From Maribacter sp. (GTDB lineage Bacteria > Bacteroidota > Bacteroidia > Flavobacteriales > Flavobacteriaceae), in NCBI GenBank assembly GCA_024643345.1, contig JAHENB010000065.1, forward strand, positions 1 through 35,350: a stretch of DNA of 35,350 bases. The letters are read 5' to 3'. Shown here piece after piece: positions 16,250 to 24,555 of this stretch. A model generated the notes under the pieces. That model was given only the letters and a program-made list of their open reading frames with translations, did not search any database and was not told the origin of the DNA. Numbering within the stretch: position 1 is the stretch's first letter; the number at the start of each line of letters is the position of its first letter. The position numbers and the translations under genes were made by a program.

Positions 16250-17341
16250 CTATAAGTTGAATCGGTATTGCAGGCCACAAAAGACCTGGTCCCGACCCGT
16301 GGCATGGCCATATTCAGCGCGGATCATCCAGCTTTTGTTCAACTGAAACTGGCTGCCCACCACAAAGTTCCACATACTTTTCTGTTTCTTGTCCAAGGTA
16401 TACTGCAAGGTGGAATTGTCCGCGGTATCAATGGCGTTTTCCGCTGCATTCAAAAAAGTGGAGGCCAGATCCAGTTTTTTCTGATTGCCTTCCAGTTTAA
16501 CAATGTTCACAGGATTTTTTTGTTCTATCGGGCTCAAACTTGTCCACCATTCGTCCAGTTCCACCTGGGCGGCACCAACCCTTTCTTGTCCGGAAACAAC
16601 CTTTTGGTCCCATTCTTCAATGGGAAAGACATCACTTAAAGGTAAATTTCCCCGGGTATCCCGATTCACCTTTAAACGAAAAGCGCCCACCCAAAAGGAG
16701 ATATTTCGTTGGGGCTTGGCGAAGTTAAAGGTCTTGCCGATCCTGGGGTCAAAGACAAAGGCCATGACCGGCTTCTCCTGGGCATCGACATCGGTCCATG
16801 TGAAATTCATATCAAAAGCGATCCATCCGCCAAAAAACCCTGCGGTAGGGGTTATTCCGAATCCGGCAGTGGTGGTGTTGAAATCTGGATTGGTTTGTAT
16901 GGAAAAAATTTCCTCGGATGCATTGATGCGCGGTATCCAAATGCTCACGTCTACATTGGTCGTGGATTGGGCATTGGCCAAAATGCCATAAACGTTCAAA
17001 AAGGGGAGGATCCAGATATCCGGGCGAATATTTATGCCGTTCGATTCAGCCGTTGTACTATTGAAGCGCAACAACTCGTCCACATCGTACAATGGACTAT
17101 TGTTAAAGCCCACTTTCACGTTCGAGATGTTGATCTCGGATTTTTGCCAGAGGTAATTTACAGATAGCCCAGCGGAATACGGGAGATCAAAACCGAGCTC
17201 CCTTACCTTTTTGCCAAAAATGGGGAGAAGGGAATTATAGGCGGTGGTGTCTGTGAGCACTTTGGGCTTATCGGTATAAACCTGCCCCAAGGCATTACCA
17301 AAGGTCAGGCAAAATAACAGCACATAAATAAAATTCCTCAT
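16250..17341 (-). CDS. Exported barrel-like protein with an inserted helical segment
   Basis: The 363-residue form begins at MRNFIYVLLFCLTFGNALGQ, a clean signal peptide; the frame extends 26 codons further upstream, but that part is implausible and covers a likely promoter. The mature part has barrel-like strands (DLPYSAGLSVNYLW, INIRPDIWILPFLNVYGILA, TAGFGITPTAGFFGGWIAFD, ISFWVGAFRLK) and a C-terminal strand GRDQVFCGLQYRFNL. Between residues about 240 and 330 lies a polar, helix-like insertion (EEWDQKVVSGQERVGAAQVE, KKLDLASTFLNAAENAID). That insertion may form a periplasmic or surface domain. It is not recognised as a named family. It stands at the head of a divergent gap with the + strand lipoprotein gene. 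Confidence 0.65.
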   Translation of the reverse strand: MRNFIYVLLFCLTFGNALGQVYTDKPKVLTDTTAYNSLLPIFGKKVRELGFDLPYSAGLSVNYLWQKSEINISNVKVGFNNSPLYDVDELLRFNSTTAESNGINIRPDIWILPFLNVYGILANAQSTTNVDVSIWIPRINASEEIFSIQTNPDFNTTTAGFGITPTAGFFGGWIAFDMNFTWTDVDAQEKPVMAFVFDPRIGKTFNFAKPQRNISFWVGAFRLKVNRDTRGNLPLSDVFPIEEWDQKVVSGQERVGAAQVELDEWWTSLSPIEQKNPVNIVKLEGNQKKLDLASTFLNAAENAIDTADNSTLQYTLDKKQKSMWNFVVGSQFQLNKSWMIRAEYGHATGRDQVFCGLQYRFNL

Positions 17342-17724
17342 CGATTTTTGCTTTCTTTTTCGTTCCAAAGATAAATAAAATAGGCAGTAATCAGGGATAG
17401 GATTGCATTTGTTTATCATCTTTGAGACCTTTGTAAAGCGCTACCTTTCGCAGCTAACCATCCTCCCAACCCATATTTTTTCTTTGGGGTTTTGGTTTGC
17501 ATCTTGGATAAAACCAGCTTCTTTTGATATTGCTTCGTGCCAAATAGGCCGTCAACATTTTTTAATCCATGAAAGGATGGGAAATTCCCCAAAAAGTTGG
17601 AGATTTGCAGCTGCCTTAGGCGATTCGGATATTTCCTTAGCATTGTAACCCCTACGATTTGGGCAATTCACTAATCCAAGGGCATAAGGTTCAAGTAAAA
17701 TCATAAAATCTAAAATGTTTCAAA
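17342..17724. other. 383-base divergent intergenic region
   Basis: It separates the - strand barrel-like protein gene from the + strand Tyr/Gly-rich lipoprotein gene, so it must hold promoters in both directions. The - strand -7 element at 17366-17373 is listed separately. Opposing open frames of 75-81 codons (about 17403-17648) overlap each other; both are poor in protein-like sequence and are probably not genes. No hairpin stands out. Confidence 0.5.
17366..17373 (-). promoter_or_regulatory. Bacteroidota-type -7 element (TATCTTTG)
   Basis: The reverse strand reads TATCTTTG, matching TAnnTTTG, about 25 bases upstream of the ATG at 17341. The position supports that start codon over the longer reading. 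A -33 box is not evident. Confidence 0.4.
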
Positions 17725-18423
17725 ATGACAAATAATTTTAAAGTGGCATTTCTTCTTTCATTATGTTTTCTGGTACAAGGGTGTTCCTCTTCAAAAACCA
17801 AAGTAACGGGGGCTTGGAAGGCCGATCAGAATGTTGTGGATATTTTTAAAGAAAAAAATGTACTGGTCATTGCCAGAACGGCCAACGATCATGCACGTAT
17901 CGCATTTGAAGAAGCGATTGCCTTGGAGCTCAGGGCAAAAGGAATCAAAGCCACGGAAAGTTTTAAGAAAGCCCCGAAAATATACCCCAATCGCGAAATT
18001 ACGGAAGAAAGGGTCGCCTTGATCAAGAGCCTACTTGACAGTGAAGGATATACCGGTATTGTGCTCACGGCAATCAAGGAAAAGGAGCAAGTGACCACAA
18101 CCTCAAGCAGTGGGGTGGGGGTATATGTGGGCGCTGGTTACGGAAGCTATTATCCGGGCTATTATGGCAATTTTTACAATTACTATGCTTATCCGTATGC
18201 CAATGGCCCTTATTATGAATCGTTTGGGGGGTATATCCCGGTTTCCACTTCGACCCGAACGTACAACAACTATATTCTGGAGACCGTTGCCTATAATCTA
18301 GACGAACCCAGTGAAAATCAATTGGTGGCCGTGGTCACGTCAAGTGTCAACGATCCCAAGGAAGCATACAAAACCGCTGCGGTCTATGCCAGCAATATGA
18401 TGAAAAGTCTGGAAAAGCAATAA
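17725..18423 (+). CDS. Tyr/Gly-rich lipoprotein, 232 residues
   Basis: A lipoprotein signal (LVQGC, Cys20) is followed by residues 45-115 with an alternating strand/helix pattern: NVLVIARTANDHARIAFEEA, then LELRAKGIKATESFKKAP, and TGIVLTAI. This resembles the nucleotide-free Rossmann-like fold of CsgG/DUF4136-type outer-membrane lipoproteins, an inference from the pattern only. Residues about 128-170 are a striking Tyr/Gly/Asn/Pro tract (GAGYGSYYPGYYGNFYNYYA). The C-terminal part returns to an ordinary domain (LETVAYNLDEPSENQLVAVV, then a helix). It is the only + strand gene between 7.2 and 35 kb, convergent with the MscS gene and 34 bases from it. Confidence 0.75.
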   Translation: MTNNFKVAFLLSLCFLVQGCSSSKTKVTGAWKADQNVVDIFKEKNVLVIARTANDHARIAFEEAIALELRAKGIKATESFKKAPKIYPNREITEERVALIKSLLDSEGYTGIVLTAIKEKEQVTTTSSSGVGVYVGAGYGSYYPGYYGNFYNYYAYPYANGPYYESFGGYIPVSTSTRTYNNYILETVAYNLDEPSENQLVAVVTSSVNDPKEAYKTAAVYASNMMKSLEKQ

Positions 18424-18457
18424 GCTAAATTCAAAGGGTTACATTTTTTGTTTTTCC

Positions 18458-20101
18458 TTATTCGTTGGCAAGGGGCGGTTCCCATTGACCTTTGGGTACC
18501 GTCTTCGGTATTTCCGTATCGGCAACATAGTTTGGGGTCATGATCTGCACGTTGTTCTCATTGAAGACATCCAGAATATTTTGATGCAAAGCGGTATAGA
18601 TCCCATTGATATTGGAAACTTCCCTGCAATATGCATTGATTTCATAGTTCACGGCAAAATCCCCCAGTAATTTTTTTAGCACAAAAGGAGGGGGTTGTTT
18701 CAAAAGGCCCTCGGTTCGGTCAGCTGCCAATTTCAGCATGGCATCCACTTGGCGCCATGGGGTTTCATAGCCGATCCCGACAATCGTATGGATTACCAAT
18801 CCCAGTTCCTGGGCCCTTGCGCTGAAGTTGATAATCTTATTGTTGAGCATCACTGAATTTGGAATGATGATTTCCTCGTTTTTATGGGAGCGCAATCGGG
18901 TGACCAAAAGTTTTTGTTCCTCCACGAAACCGATTTGGCCATCTACTTCTATTCGATCCCCTTTTTTAAATGCTCCCCTGTAGATCATGGAATAACCTGC
19001 AATAAGATTACCGATGAAGGAGGAAGAACCCAGTGAAAAGATGAGACCAATAAAAACCGACACCCCTTTAAAGGCAACCGAGTCAGATCCCGGGATATAA
19101 GGGTATGCAACAATTATGGCGAAGGATATAATGATAAGGCGAATGATCCTAAAGGTGGCGGTGGCCCATTCAGGTCTAAAATCCTTCATGATGATAGCGC
19201 CATCCTCTACTCCGGTAAAAAACAATTTGATCAACTTCAACACATATTTTGTGACGAAGTAAATAATTATAATAAAAATGAGGCTGGGAATGTAGCCGAT
19301 GAAACCCGTACCGATCGAAATGATCGGATCTGTTATCAATCCCAAGGCATATTGCGCAAACTCATTCGTCCAGGGAAAGAGGGTCAGGACATATTCGATA
19401 TAAAATACCACCAAAAAAATGATAAGGATCACCCTGATCGTATCGAACAAAACATGGAAGATCCGCCAGATCTGATTCGACTTGATCAATTTGAAGGAGA
19501 TGTTTTCCACCGATTCAATGCGATGCTTGATCCTGTTCTGAAAGAGTCTATTGATGCGTTTTACCAACCAGAGCAAGAAAAGCATGACCAGGATCATGAC
19601 CACAGTGGCGGCTCCGGCAAGCAGAAAGTTATTGAGGATGACCGGGCGACTTCTTGCGTACCGGTATGAACTCAGGGTGTTCTTGATCTTTTCCGCATGG
19701 GCCTTTGCAAGTATTTGTCGTGAAACCCCTTCTACGGTCGCATCAGGCTCATAGATTCGCATGATTTCCTGACCGCCGGCATAAATGCTGCTATGGTCTT
19801 CAATTTGTCTCACTTGGACCGAATCAGCGGGGATCGATTCATTTTCGGCCACCATCTTGATCTTTTCACTAATGTTTTCAGCCCTTTGCGCTGCAGGCAG
19901 GGAAGAAATACCGCGTACCTCGAACAGAAGGTTACCGTCCACTTTTACCGGGGCGACCTCGAAAGGGGCTGCTGTTGTTTCAACCCTGGTTTCCTGACCA
20001 TAATTGAAGGTTGAAAAAACCAGGCCCAAACATAGGACAAGGATTGTTTTTATGATGGCAGCATCCCCAGGGGCGTGCCGTGTTGTTTTGAAGATGCCCA
20101 T
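18458..20101 (-). CDS. MscS-family mechanosensitive ion channel
   Basis: The 547-residue protein opens with a hydrophobic export segment (about 17-36), a periplasmic region of about 115 residues, then membrane helices at about 155-181, 218-240, 268-290 and 317-335, and the pore helix region 345-375 (VFIGLIFSLGSSSFIGNLIA). The MscS beta domain follows, with GDRIEVDGQIGFVEE, then RLRSHKNEEIIIPNSVMLNN (PN at 414-415), and a cytoplasmic vestibule. It is larger than E. coli MscS (286 residues) because of the N-terminal periplasmic region. Such channels release solutes on membrane tension, often under osmotic downshift. It follows DUF502 and DUF4251 genes with about 70-base gaps, so they may be co-expressed. 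Confidence 0.92.
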   Translation of the reverse strand: MGIFKTTRHAPGDAAIIKTILVLCLGLVFSTFNYGQETRVETTAAPFEVAPVKVDGNLLFEVRGISSLPAAQRAENISEKIKMVAENESIPADSVQVRQIEDHSSIYAGGQEIMRIYEPDATVEGVSRQILAKAHAEKIKNTLSSYRYARSRPVILNNFLLAGAATVVMILVMLFLLWLVKRINRLFQNRIKHRIESVENISFKLIKSNQIWRIFHVLFDTIRVILIIFLVVFYIEYVLTLFPWTNEFAQYALGLITDPIISIGTGFIGYIPSLIFIIIIYFVTKYVLKLIKLFFTGVEDGAIIMKDFRPEWATATFRIIRLIIISFAIIVAYPYIPGSDSVAFKGVSVFIGLIFSLGSSSFIGNLIAGYSMIYRGAFKKGDRIEVDGQIGFVEEQKLLVTRLRSHKNEEIIIPNSVMLNNKIINFSARAQELGLVIHTIVGIGYETPWRQVDAMLKLAADRTEGLLKQPPPFVLKKLLGDFAVNYEINAYCREVSNINGIYTALHQNILDVFNENNVQIMTPNYVADTEIPKTVPKGQWEPPLANE

Positions 20102-20173
20102 TATTCCCGATTATTTTTCATATAAGTTCATGATTTTTGGAAAGTCCCTATAGAAAGGGAACCCAAGATGCTG

Positions 20174-20749
20174 TCAGTCCATTTTTTGAACAATACCCTT
20201 GCCAAAGGTTTTGATGGCTTTGATAAAATTATTGGTGGTCATATCCAATTTGTGAATGGTATCGGAAGCGACTATCCTCATTTCTCCGGCATCATATTTA
20301 GGGGCGTCGGGTATGAAGACCATGCTCAGGCGCTCGCCCTCTTCCACCAAAAACCCAATATTCCATGTGTCGCCGTCCCGGATCGTAACGGGCTGCATCC
20401 GTTCTTCAGATTCGACACCAATGGTATCGGCCGTGATCGATTTAATCATGGCGTAACCGGGGATATTGATAAGTACCGTATGCTCCAATCTGCTGACCCA
20501 TTTTTGAACCCATACGGAACGAAATAGTAAACCACTCAAAAAACAGATCACAATCAACAAAAGTATGGTAAGGGTCATGCTCCCATCAAGTCCAAATACG
20601 CTTTCGGGCAGCCTTTTGGACAAGGGTTCGGCAAGCTTTGCCAGTATGCCATAGGCTTTGGTCAAAAAAACGATTAGCAATACCGAAGGCAATAAAAATA
20701 AAATGCCCCCAGTTAATGTTGCCCTAAAAAAGATGAGGAATGATTTCAT
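20174..20749 (-). CDS. DUF502 family membrane protein
   Basis: The 191-residue protein has two membrane segments near the N-terminus, about residues 8-30 (GGILFLLPSVLLIVFL) and 59-79 (LTILLLIVICFLSGLLF). The DUF502 core follows: LEHTVLINIPGYAMIKSITA, then RDGDTWNIGFLVEEGERLSM, VFIPDAPKYDAGEMRIV. Length is near the family norm of about 200 residues. DUF502 proteins are widespread inner-membrane proteins of unknown function, in plants known as LCV (like COV) proteins. It is followed by the MscS gene (72 bases) and preceded by the DUF4251 gene (69 bases). A short TCCCT/AGGGA hairpin (20145-20160) in the gap to MscS might partly terminate transcription. Confidence 0.88.
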   Translation of the reverse strand: MKSFLIFFRATLTGGILFLLPSVLLIVFLTKAYGILAKLAEPLSKRLPESVFGLDGSMTLTILLLIVICFLSGLLFRSVWVQKWVSRLEHTVLINIPGYAMIKSITADTIGVESEERMQPVTIRDGDTWNIGFLVEEGERLSMVFIPDAPKYDAGEMRIVASDTIHKLDMTTNNFIKAIKTFGKGIVQKMD

Positions 20750-20818
20750 GGCTCGGATTTATGGGTGAATGTAAACTGCTGGTTAAAGAAACAACAATTG
20801 GGTCAATGAATGCGAAGA

Positions 20819-21343
20819 TCAGTTCTCCGCTTTCTCTTTAGGGGCAGAAATCGTTCCCTGATAGGTCATGCTGCTACGGTTGGTACTGATTATGGTAAGC
20901 GTGGACGATCCTTCAAAACCTACCGACAGCGATAGTTGAAACCTATCGTTTTTCCCGCTAACAATGGCATTCACCTGGAATTTTTTCTTGTCCTTCGTTA
21001 CGGTAAAGACTTCCGGTTTTTCCTTGAAGGTCAAGCCTGAGTCATTGCTGTATCCAACCCCGCTATAGGCCCTTCCAAAAAAGGGCATATCCCCGTCTAT
21101 CAGTTCCGGTTCGAATTTCACAAAGTTTGCGTTGGATGCCAGGTTGATGGATCTGCCACTTGAGGCCAGAGCCGTCCTGGCCACGAACACAAAGGATTTG
21201 GAATTGACCAATGCTTCGGTCTGTTGTCGCCGTTCCATTTTTTTTTCGGCCCGGAGTTCCTTCTTGCTTTTTTCCTGTGAAAGACCTTTGGTAACAAAGA
21301 GGCTGAAAACCATTAAAAAAATCAAGGTGTTATTGCGCTTCAT
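20819..21343 (-). CDS. DUF4251 family exported protein
   Basis: The 174-residue protein has a signal peptide (MKRNNTLIFLMVFSLFVTKG, ending LSQ). A strongly charged linker follows (EKSKKELRAEKKMERRQQTE), then the DUF4251 domain: SKSFVFVARTA, RSINLASNANFVKF, DMPFFGRAYSGVGYSNDSGL, and VSVGFEGSSTLTIISTNRSS. DUF4251 is a Bacteroidota-restricted periplasmic domain of unknown function, often near stress-related envelope genes. Length is typical (about 170-180 residues). The gene lies 42 bases after the stop of the neuromedin-U-type protein gene and 69 bases before DUF502, so it is probably in one long transcription unit. Confidence 0.85.
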   Translation of the reverse strand: MKRNNTLIFLMVFSLFVTKGLSQEKSKKELRAEKKMERRQQTEALVNSKSFVFVARTALASSGRSINLASNANFVKFEPELIDGDMPFFGRAYSGVGYSNDSGLTFKEKPEVFTVTKDKKKFQVNAIVSGKNDRFQLSLSVGFEGSSTLTIISTNRSSMTYQGTISAPKEKAEN

Positions 21344-21385
21344 ATTTTATTTTTTTTATTGTTAAAGTTAATTATGTGTAAAAAA

Positions 21386-22207
21386 TTATTTGGGAAAAAG
21401 GAAAACCACGACCGCCCTAAACCCTATATCCGATTTGGCTCCTTCGGGAGATGCAAGATTAAATCGGGGACCCACTGCCAACTGGGTTTTTTGGGACCCC
21501 AGGCTTGTAACCGCGCTAATGGTGGGATTAAACCAGATGTTCGTGCTATTCCCTTTCCAATTTTGGGTGATTTCAAAATTTCCGCCCACACCGGCCCCAC
21601 TTTTCCAATTATAGTTGAAAAAGGGCTGAAAAAACAGGGTACTCAAATCGCCTCGGTTTTTGTCACCGGCAACACTCCAGATCTGGTTTAGCAAGGCACC
21701 AACGGTATACCCCTTGTTCTGATAAAGGGCAACTGCCGTTGGGCCAATACCCCATTTCTTGGTGCCTAAAAAATCATCCGTTCCGGTCGGTATCAAAAAT
21801 GCCGGACCAGCGCCCCATGTGATCCCCCCTTTAGAATTGGAAGGACTTAAAAAAGTACTTAGGACCGCATCGCCAAGGCCTGTTTGATTGCCGCCATTTG
21901 AAGTTATATTATATTGCGAAATAACGGGTAAGACCAATCTGGCAATCAAATTTAAATCTTTCGTAAGGGTAACGGGAACAACTGGTTGAATATTTAAAGT
22001 GTTGCGAGAACCGTTATTGGTTCCAATACCAAGATCCGTATTGTTTTGAAAAGGTAGACTGATCAAGCTCGAGATGGGATTGGCCAATTTTTTGGCCAAG
22101 GCCTCAGCACTTTCCGGAGGCGGTTCCTGTGTATTTTCTTGTGAATAAGTGGTTTGGAAGCATGCCAGCCAGGTGAACACGAAGACTATTTGTAGAATCT
22201 TTTTCAT
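21386..22207 (-). CDS. Neuromedin-U-type outer-membrane barrel protein
   Basis: The 273-residue form starts at MKKILQIVFVF; a start three codons earlier is possible. A signal peptide ends TYSQ. After a short acidic Pro/Glu linker, the family signature LAKKLANPISSLISLPFQNN is followed by NLIARLVLPVISQY, TGLGDAVLSTFLSP and a glycine-rich barrel ending RAVVVFLFPK. Bacterial proteins of this type are often labelled neuromedin U by weak similarity, which has no functional meaning; they are predicted transporters. A near-consensus TATATTTA lies in the 44-base gap to the upstream Omp85-like gene. It may be co-transcribed with the genes around it. Confidence 0.8.
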   Translation of the reverse strand: MKKILQIVFVFTWLACFQTTYSQENTQEPPPESAEALAKKLANPISSLISLPFQNNTDLGIGTNNGSRNTLNIQPVVPVTLTKDLNLIARLVLPVISQYNITSNGGNQTGLGDAVLSTFLSPSNSKGGITWGAGPAFLIPTGTDDFLGTKKWGIGPTAVALYQNKGYTVGALLNQIWSVAGDKNRGDLSTLFFQPFFNYNWKSGAGVGGNFEITQNWKGNSTNIWFNPTISAVTSLGSQKTQLAVGPRFNLASPEGAKSDIGFRAVVVFLFPK

Positions 22208-22251
22208 AGCATACAATATTTATTTCAACATAAATATAGGTACAATTATTA

Positions 22252-23385
22252 CTAGAAAGCTTCCATTACCCCAAAATAAAGGCCTTGGTTTCCATCGACA
22301 CCAATAGCATAATCGAGGCGAACGTTTATTTTCTTCTCTCTGGATACCATATAGCGCAAGCCCAAACCGGCACTGGGCAACCAGGCCCTTTCAAATTCTT
22401 CCTCCCCATTGTTCTCGTTCCCCCATATGCTTCCCGTTCCGCCAAATGCCACTGCCCCCCATTTACGGTAGAACCGCCATCGCAATTCTGCCTGGGAAGC
22501 GATCATATTACGACCTTTGTACTTGCCTGCTTCATAGCCCCTCAGGCTATTTCGCACACCATAATTCTGATATCCGTCAAAAGGCACATCACCGGAAGCA
22601 AACCCTCCGGAGATATTAAGAGCCAGGATCAGGTTATCCTGTAGGGAATTAAAATAGCTGATCATATAGTCAGTATCTATATAATCATTATCACTCCCAA
22701 GCCATTCCCTGTTCAATTTTGGTCGTATACTAAAGGTTAATCCTCTGGTAGGGTAGTAGGGGTAATCCCTATTATCAAAGGAAAGGTTAAGGCCAATACT
22801 GGAGACAAAATTATCCTCTATTCCGTTTTGCGCAAAAAAATCTCTGGCAAAATCATTCTCCTGATCACTGCCCTGGTCGAATTTATATTTGGTTTTGGTG
22901 CCAAGGTATAACATGCCCAGATAAAAATCCCCAAAAATCTTTCTGCTGTATTCCGCGGTCACAAAATTGCGTATTTCGGAGTAGACCAAGCGCAGGTCGT
23001 TGCCCTGGTCGTCATAGGTGAAGTCGTTGTTGATCCTAAGGGTGCCCACGCCAATGGAAGCCCTGTTTTTGTCCTCGTTCCAAAAGAATCGGCCAAAAGG
23101 GGTAAAAATATAGCTGTTGTTGGTGGTATAGATGGCATAAAGGGATACCAGGGATGGGGGCGATGCAACGTCTTCCCTTTCTATCTTAAAAAAATACATC
23201 CCAAGGCCACCAAATCCGGTGTCCATCACGGGGCTGTTACTGATCAATGGGACCACCAGCAAGGTCCTGGAGGCCTCGTTAAAAGTGGAATCGATTTCTT
23301 TAGCTTGCTGACCATAAGCCCCTGTGCCCACAAACAATAGGAACAGCAAGTAAGGCAGCATGTAATATATTGGTTTCAATTCCAT
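22252..23385 (-). CDS. Omp85-family (BamA/TamA-like) barrel without POTRA domains
   Basis: The 377-residue protein starts at MELKPIYYMLP; its ATG shares the A of the TAA stop of the upstream DUF481 gene (TAATG), indicating translational coupling. The signal peptide ends GAYGQ. Only about 30 residues precede the first strand, so there is no room for POTRA domains. The Omp85 barrel features are present: FDNRDYPYYPTRGLTFSI, then NSLRGYEAGKYKGRNM, carrying the (L/V)RGY motif of the extracellular loop that enters the lumen, and the alternating strands to the C-terminal FGVMEAF ending in Phe. In the family, POTRA domains bind partners; a POTRA-less version could be a lipid- or protein-translocation pore, or a patatin-type barrel orphan. 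Coupling to a DUF481 barrel is notable. Confidence 0.85.
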   Translation of the reverse strand: MELKPIYYMLPYLLFLLFVGTGAYGQQAKEIDSTFNEASRTLLVVPLISNSPVMDTGFGGLGMYFFKIEREDVASPPSLVSLYAIYTTNNSYIFTPFGRFFWNEDKNRASIGVGTLRINNDFTYDDQGNDLRLVYSEIRNFVTAEYSRKIFGDFYLGMLYLGTKTKYKFDQGSDQENDFARDFFAQNGIEDNFVSSIGLNLSFDNRDYPYYPTRGLTFSIRPKLNREWLGSDNDYIDTDYMISYFNSLQDNLILALNISGGFASGDVPFDGYQNYGVRNSLRGYEAGKYKGRNMIASQAELRWRFYRKWGAVAFGGTGSIWGNENNGEEEFERAWLPSAGLGLRYMVSREKKINVRLDYAIGVDGNQGLYFGVMEAF

Positions 23386-24428
23386 TATTTTAATTCCCAT
23401 CCAAAGCCACTTGAAAACACATAATCGGTATAATTACCTTGAATGGCAGGTTGGTTGTCATAATTCAATGTTAATTCGGCTTTGATATAAAAGTCCAAAG
23501 GCAAGTCGTATTTCAACACAAAACTATAATCCAAACGAAATCTACCTTTTTCAGATAAACTTGGGTAGCCCAAAACCTTAGTCGTAAAATTCCAATCTTC
23601 AAAATTGAACATGTCAAACTGCGTAAGCAACTGTAATTCCAATGATTGCTTGTTTAACTCCGTGTCAAAAAAATCTTCTATGTTATAGGTAAGTCCTGTG
23701 CCCACAATCCAATACAACTTGGGGGTAACCACGAGTAACCGCCCAACACCCGCGGCAGGGGTTATCCTGTTTTTAATACCCAGTTCGGTGCTCTGTAAAT
23801 AGGAAACGTCACCGGACAGGTACCACTGTTTTAAGTATCTTTGACTTGCCAATGTCATCGTTTTCCTTTCGATCCTATCCGTATCATCCCGTTTCGAATA
23901 CAGCACGTTAAAATCGAATTTCGCATTCCATTTGTCACTTGAGTATTTAAGATTTCCGGCATAGGTAAGTTGTCGGTTGTTGTTGGCCTTGGACAAATTA
24001 AAGCCCACATCAAGAGCCCCCGTAAACCGGCTCCAAAATTTTTCATCAATTCCCTCTATTCGGATGATTTCACGAATGGCCGATTCGGACGCCACACCTT
24101 CTGTATTGATAATACGAACATTACCGGGTGAAAACGATTTCAGTCGTCCGCTGATCTGACTACGATCGGTGAGATAGATTACACAAAGTTCGGAAGTGCT
24201 TATGGAAACGACATCATTAAAATCTATTTTGAAATCCTTATCGCTGTAGGCCGTTTTAAAGGTAAGCACACTTTTGTTCATTGTTTTGATTTCACCCACC
24301 AAAAGGTCGTTATTTCTGAGTTTGATGGAATCATTTTGTGCAGCTACCATAGCACTTATAAACAATAAAAATATTAAAGTGAGGCGCTGGCCTCGTCTAT
24401 GTTTTATTCTGTCGCAAATAACTCCCAT
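23385..24428 (-). CDS. DUF481 family outer-membrane barrel protein
   Basis: The 347-residue protein has an atypically long charged n-region before the export segment (LTLIFLLFISAMVAAQ). Residues 33-110 form a small beta domain (NNDLLVGEIKTMNKSVLTFK, DFNDVVSISTSEL) that in many DUF481 proteins precedes the barrel. Then comes the DUF481 barrel: FTGALDVGFNLSKANNNRQL, YSSDKWNAKFDFNVLYSKRD, RYLKQWYLSGDVSY, and the terminal SSGFGWELK. DUF481 proteins are putative salt-induced outer-membrane proteins. The stop codon overlaps the start of the Omp85-type gene by one base, so the two are co-translated. Confidence 0.82.
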   Translation of the reverse strand: MGVICDRIKHRRGQRLTLIFLLFISAMVAAQNDSIKLRNNDLLVGEIKTMNKSVLTFKTAYSDKDFKIDFNDVVSISTSELCVIYLTDRSQISGRLKSFSPGNVRIINTEGVASESAIREIIRIEGIDEKFWSRFTGALDVGFNLSKANNNRQLTYAGNLKYSSDKWNAKFDFNVLYSKRDDTDRIERKTMTLASQRYLKQWYLSGDVSYLQSTELGIKNRITPAAGVGRLLVVTPKLYWIVGTGLTYNIEDFFDTELNKQSLELQLLTQFDMFNFEDWNFTTKVLGYPSLSEKGRFRLDYSFVLKYDLPLDFYIKAELTLNYDNQPAIQGNYTDYVFSSGFGWELK

Positions 24429-24555
24429 GTCCTGTGTTGATTTTGTTTGGGCAAGATATTAATTAATGGCAAGCCATGAAAATCCATAAGAGCTTCTTCT
24501 TCCTGCAAATTCCTTCATATACGGGGGGGTCATGGGTTGATCCGGGAGCGAACCT

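Noticed and set aside
17403-17648. Opposing frames of 75-81 codons in the divergent gap
   Set aside because: They overlap each other, look like AT-rich non-coding translation, and would occupy the promoter region between two real genes.
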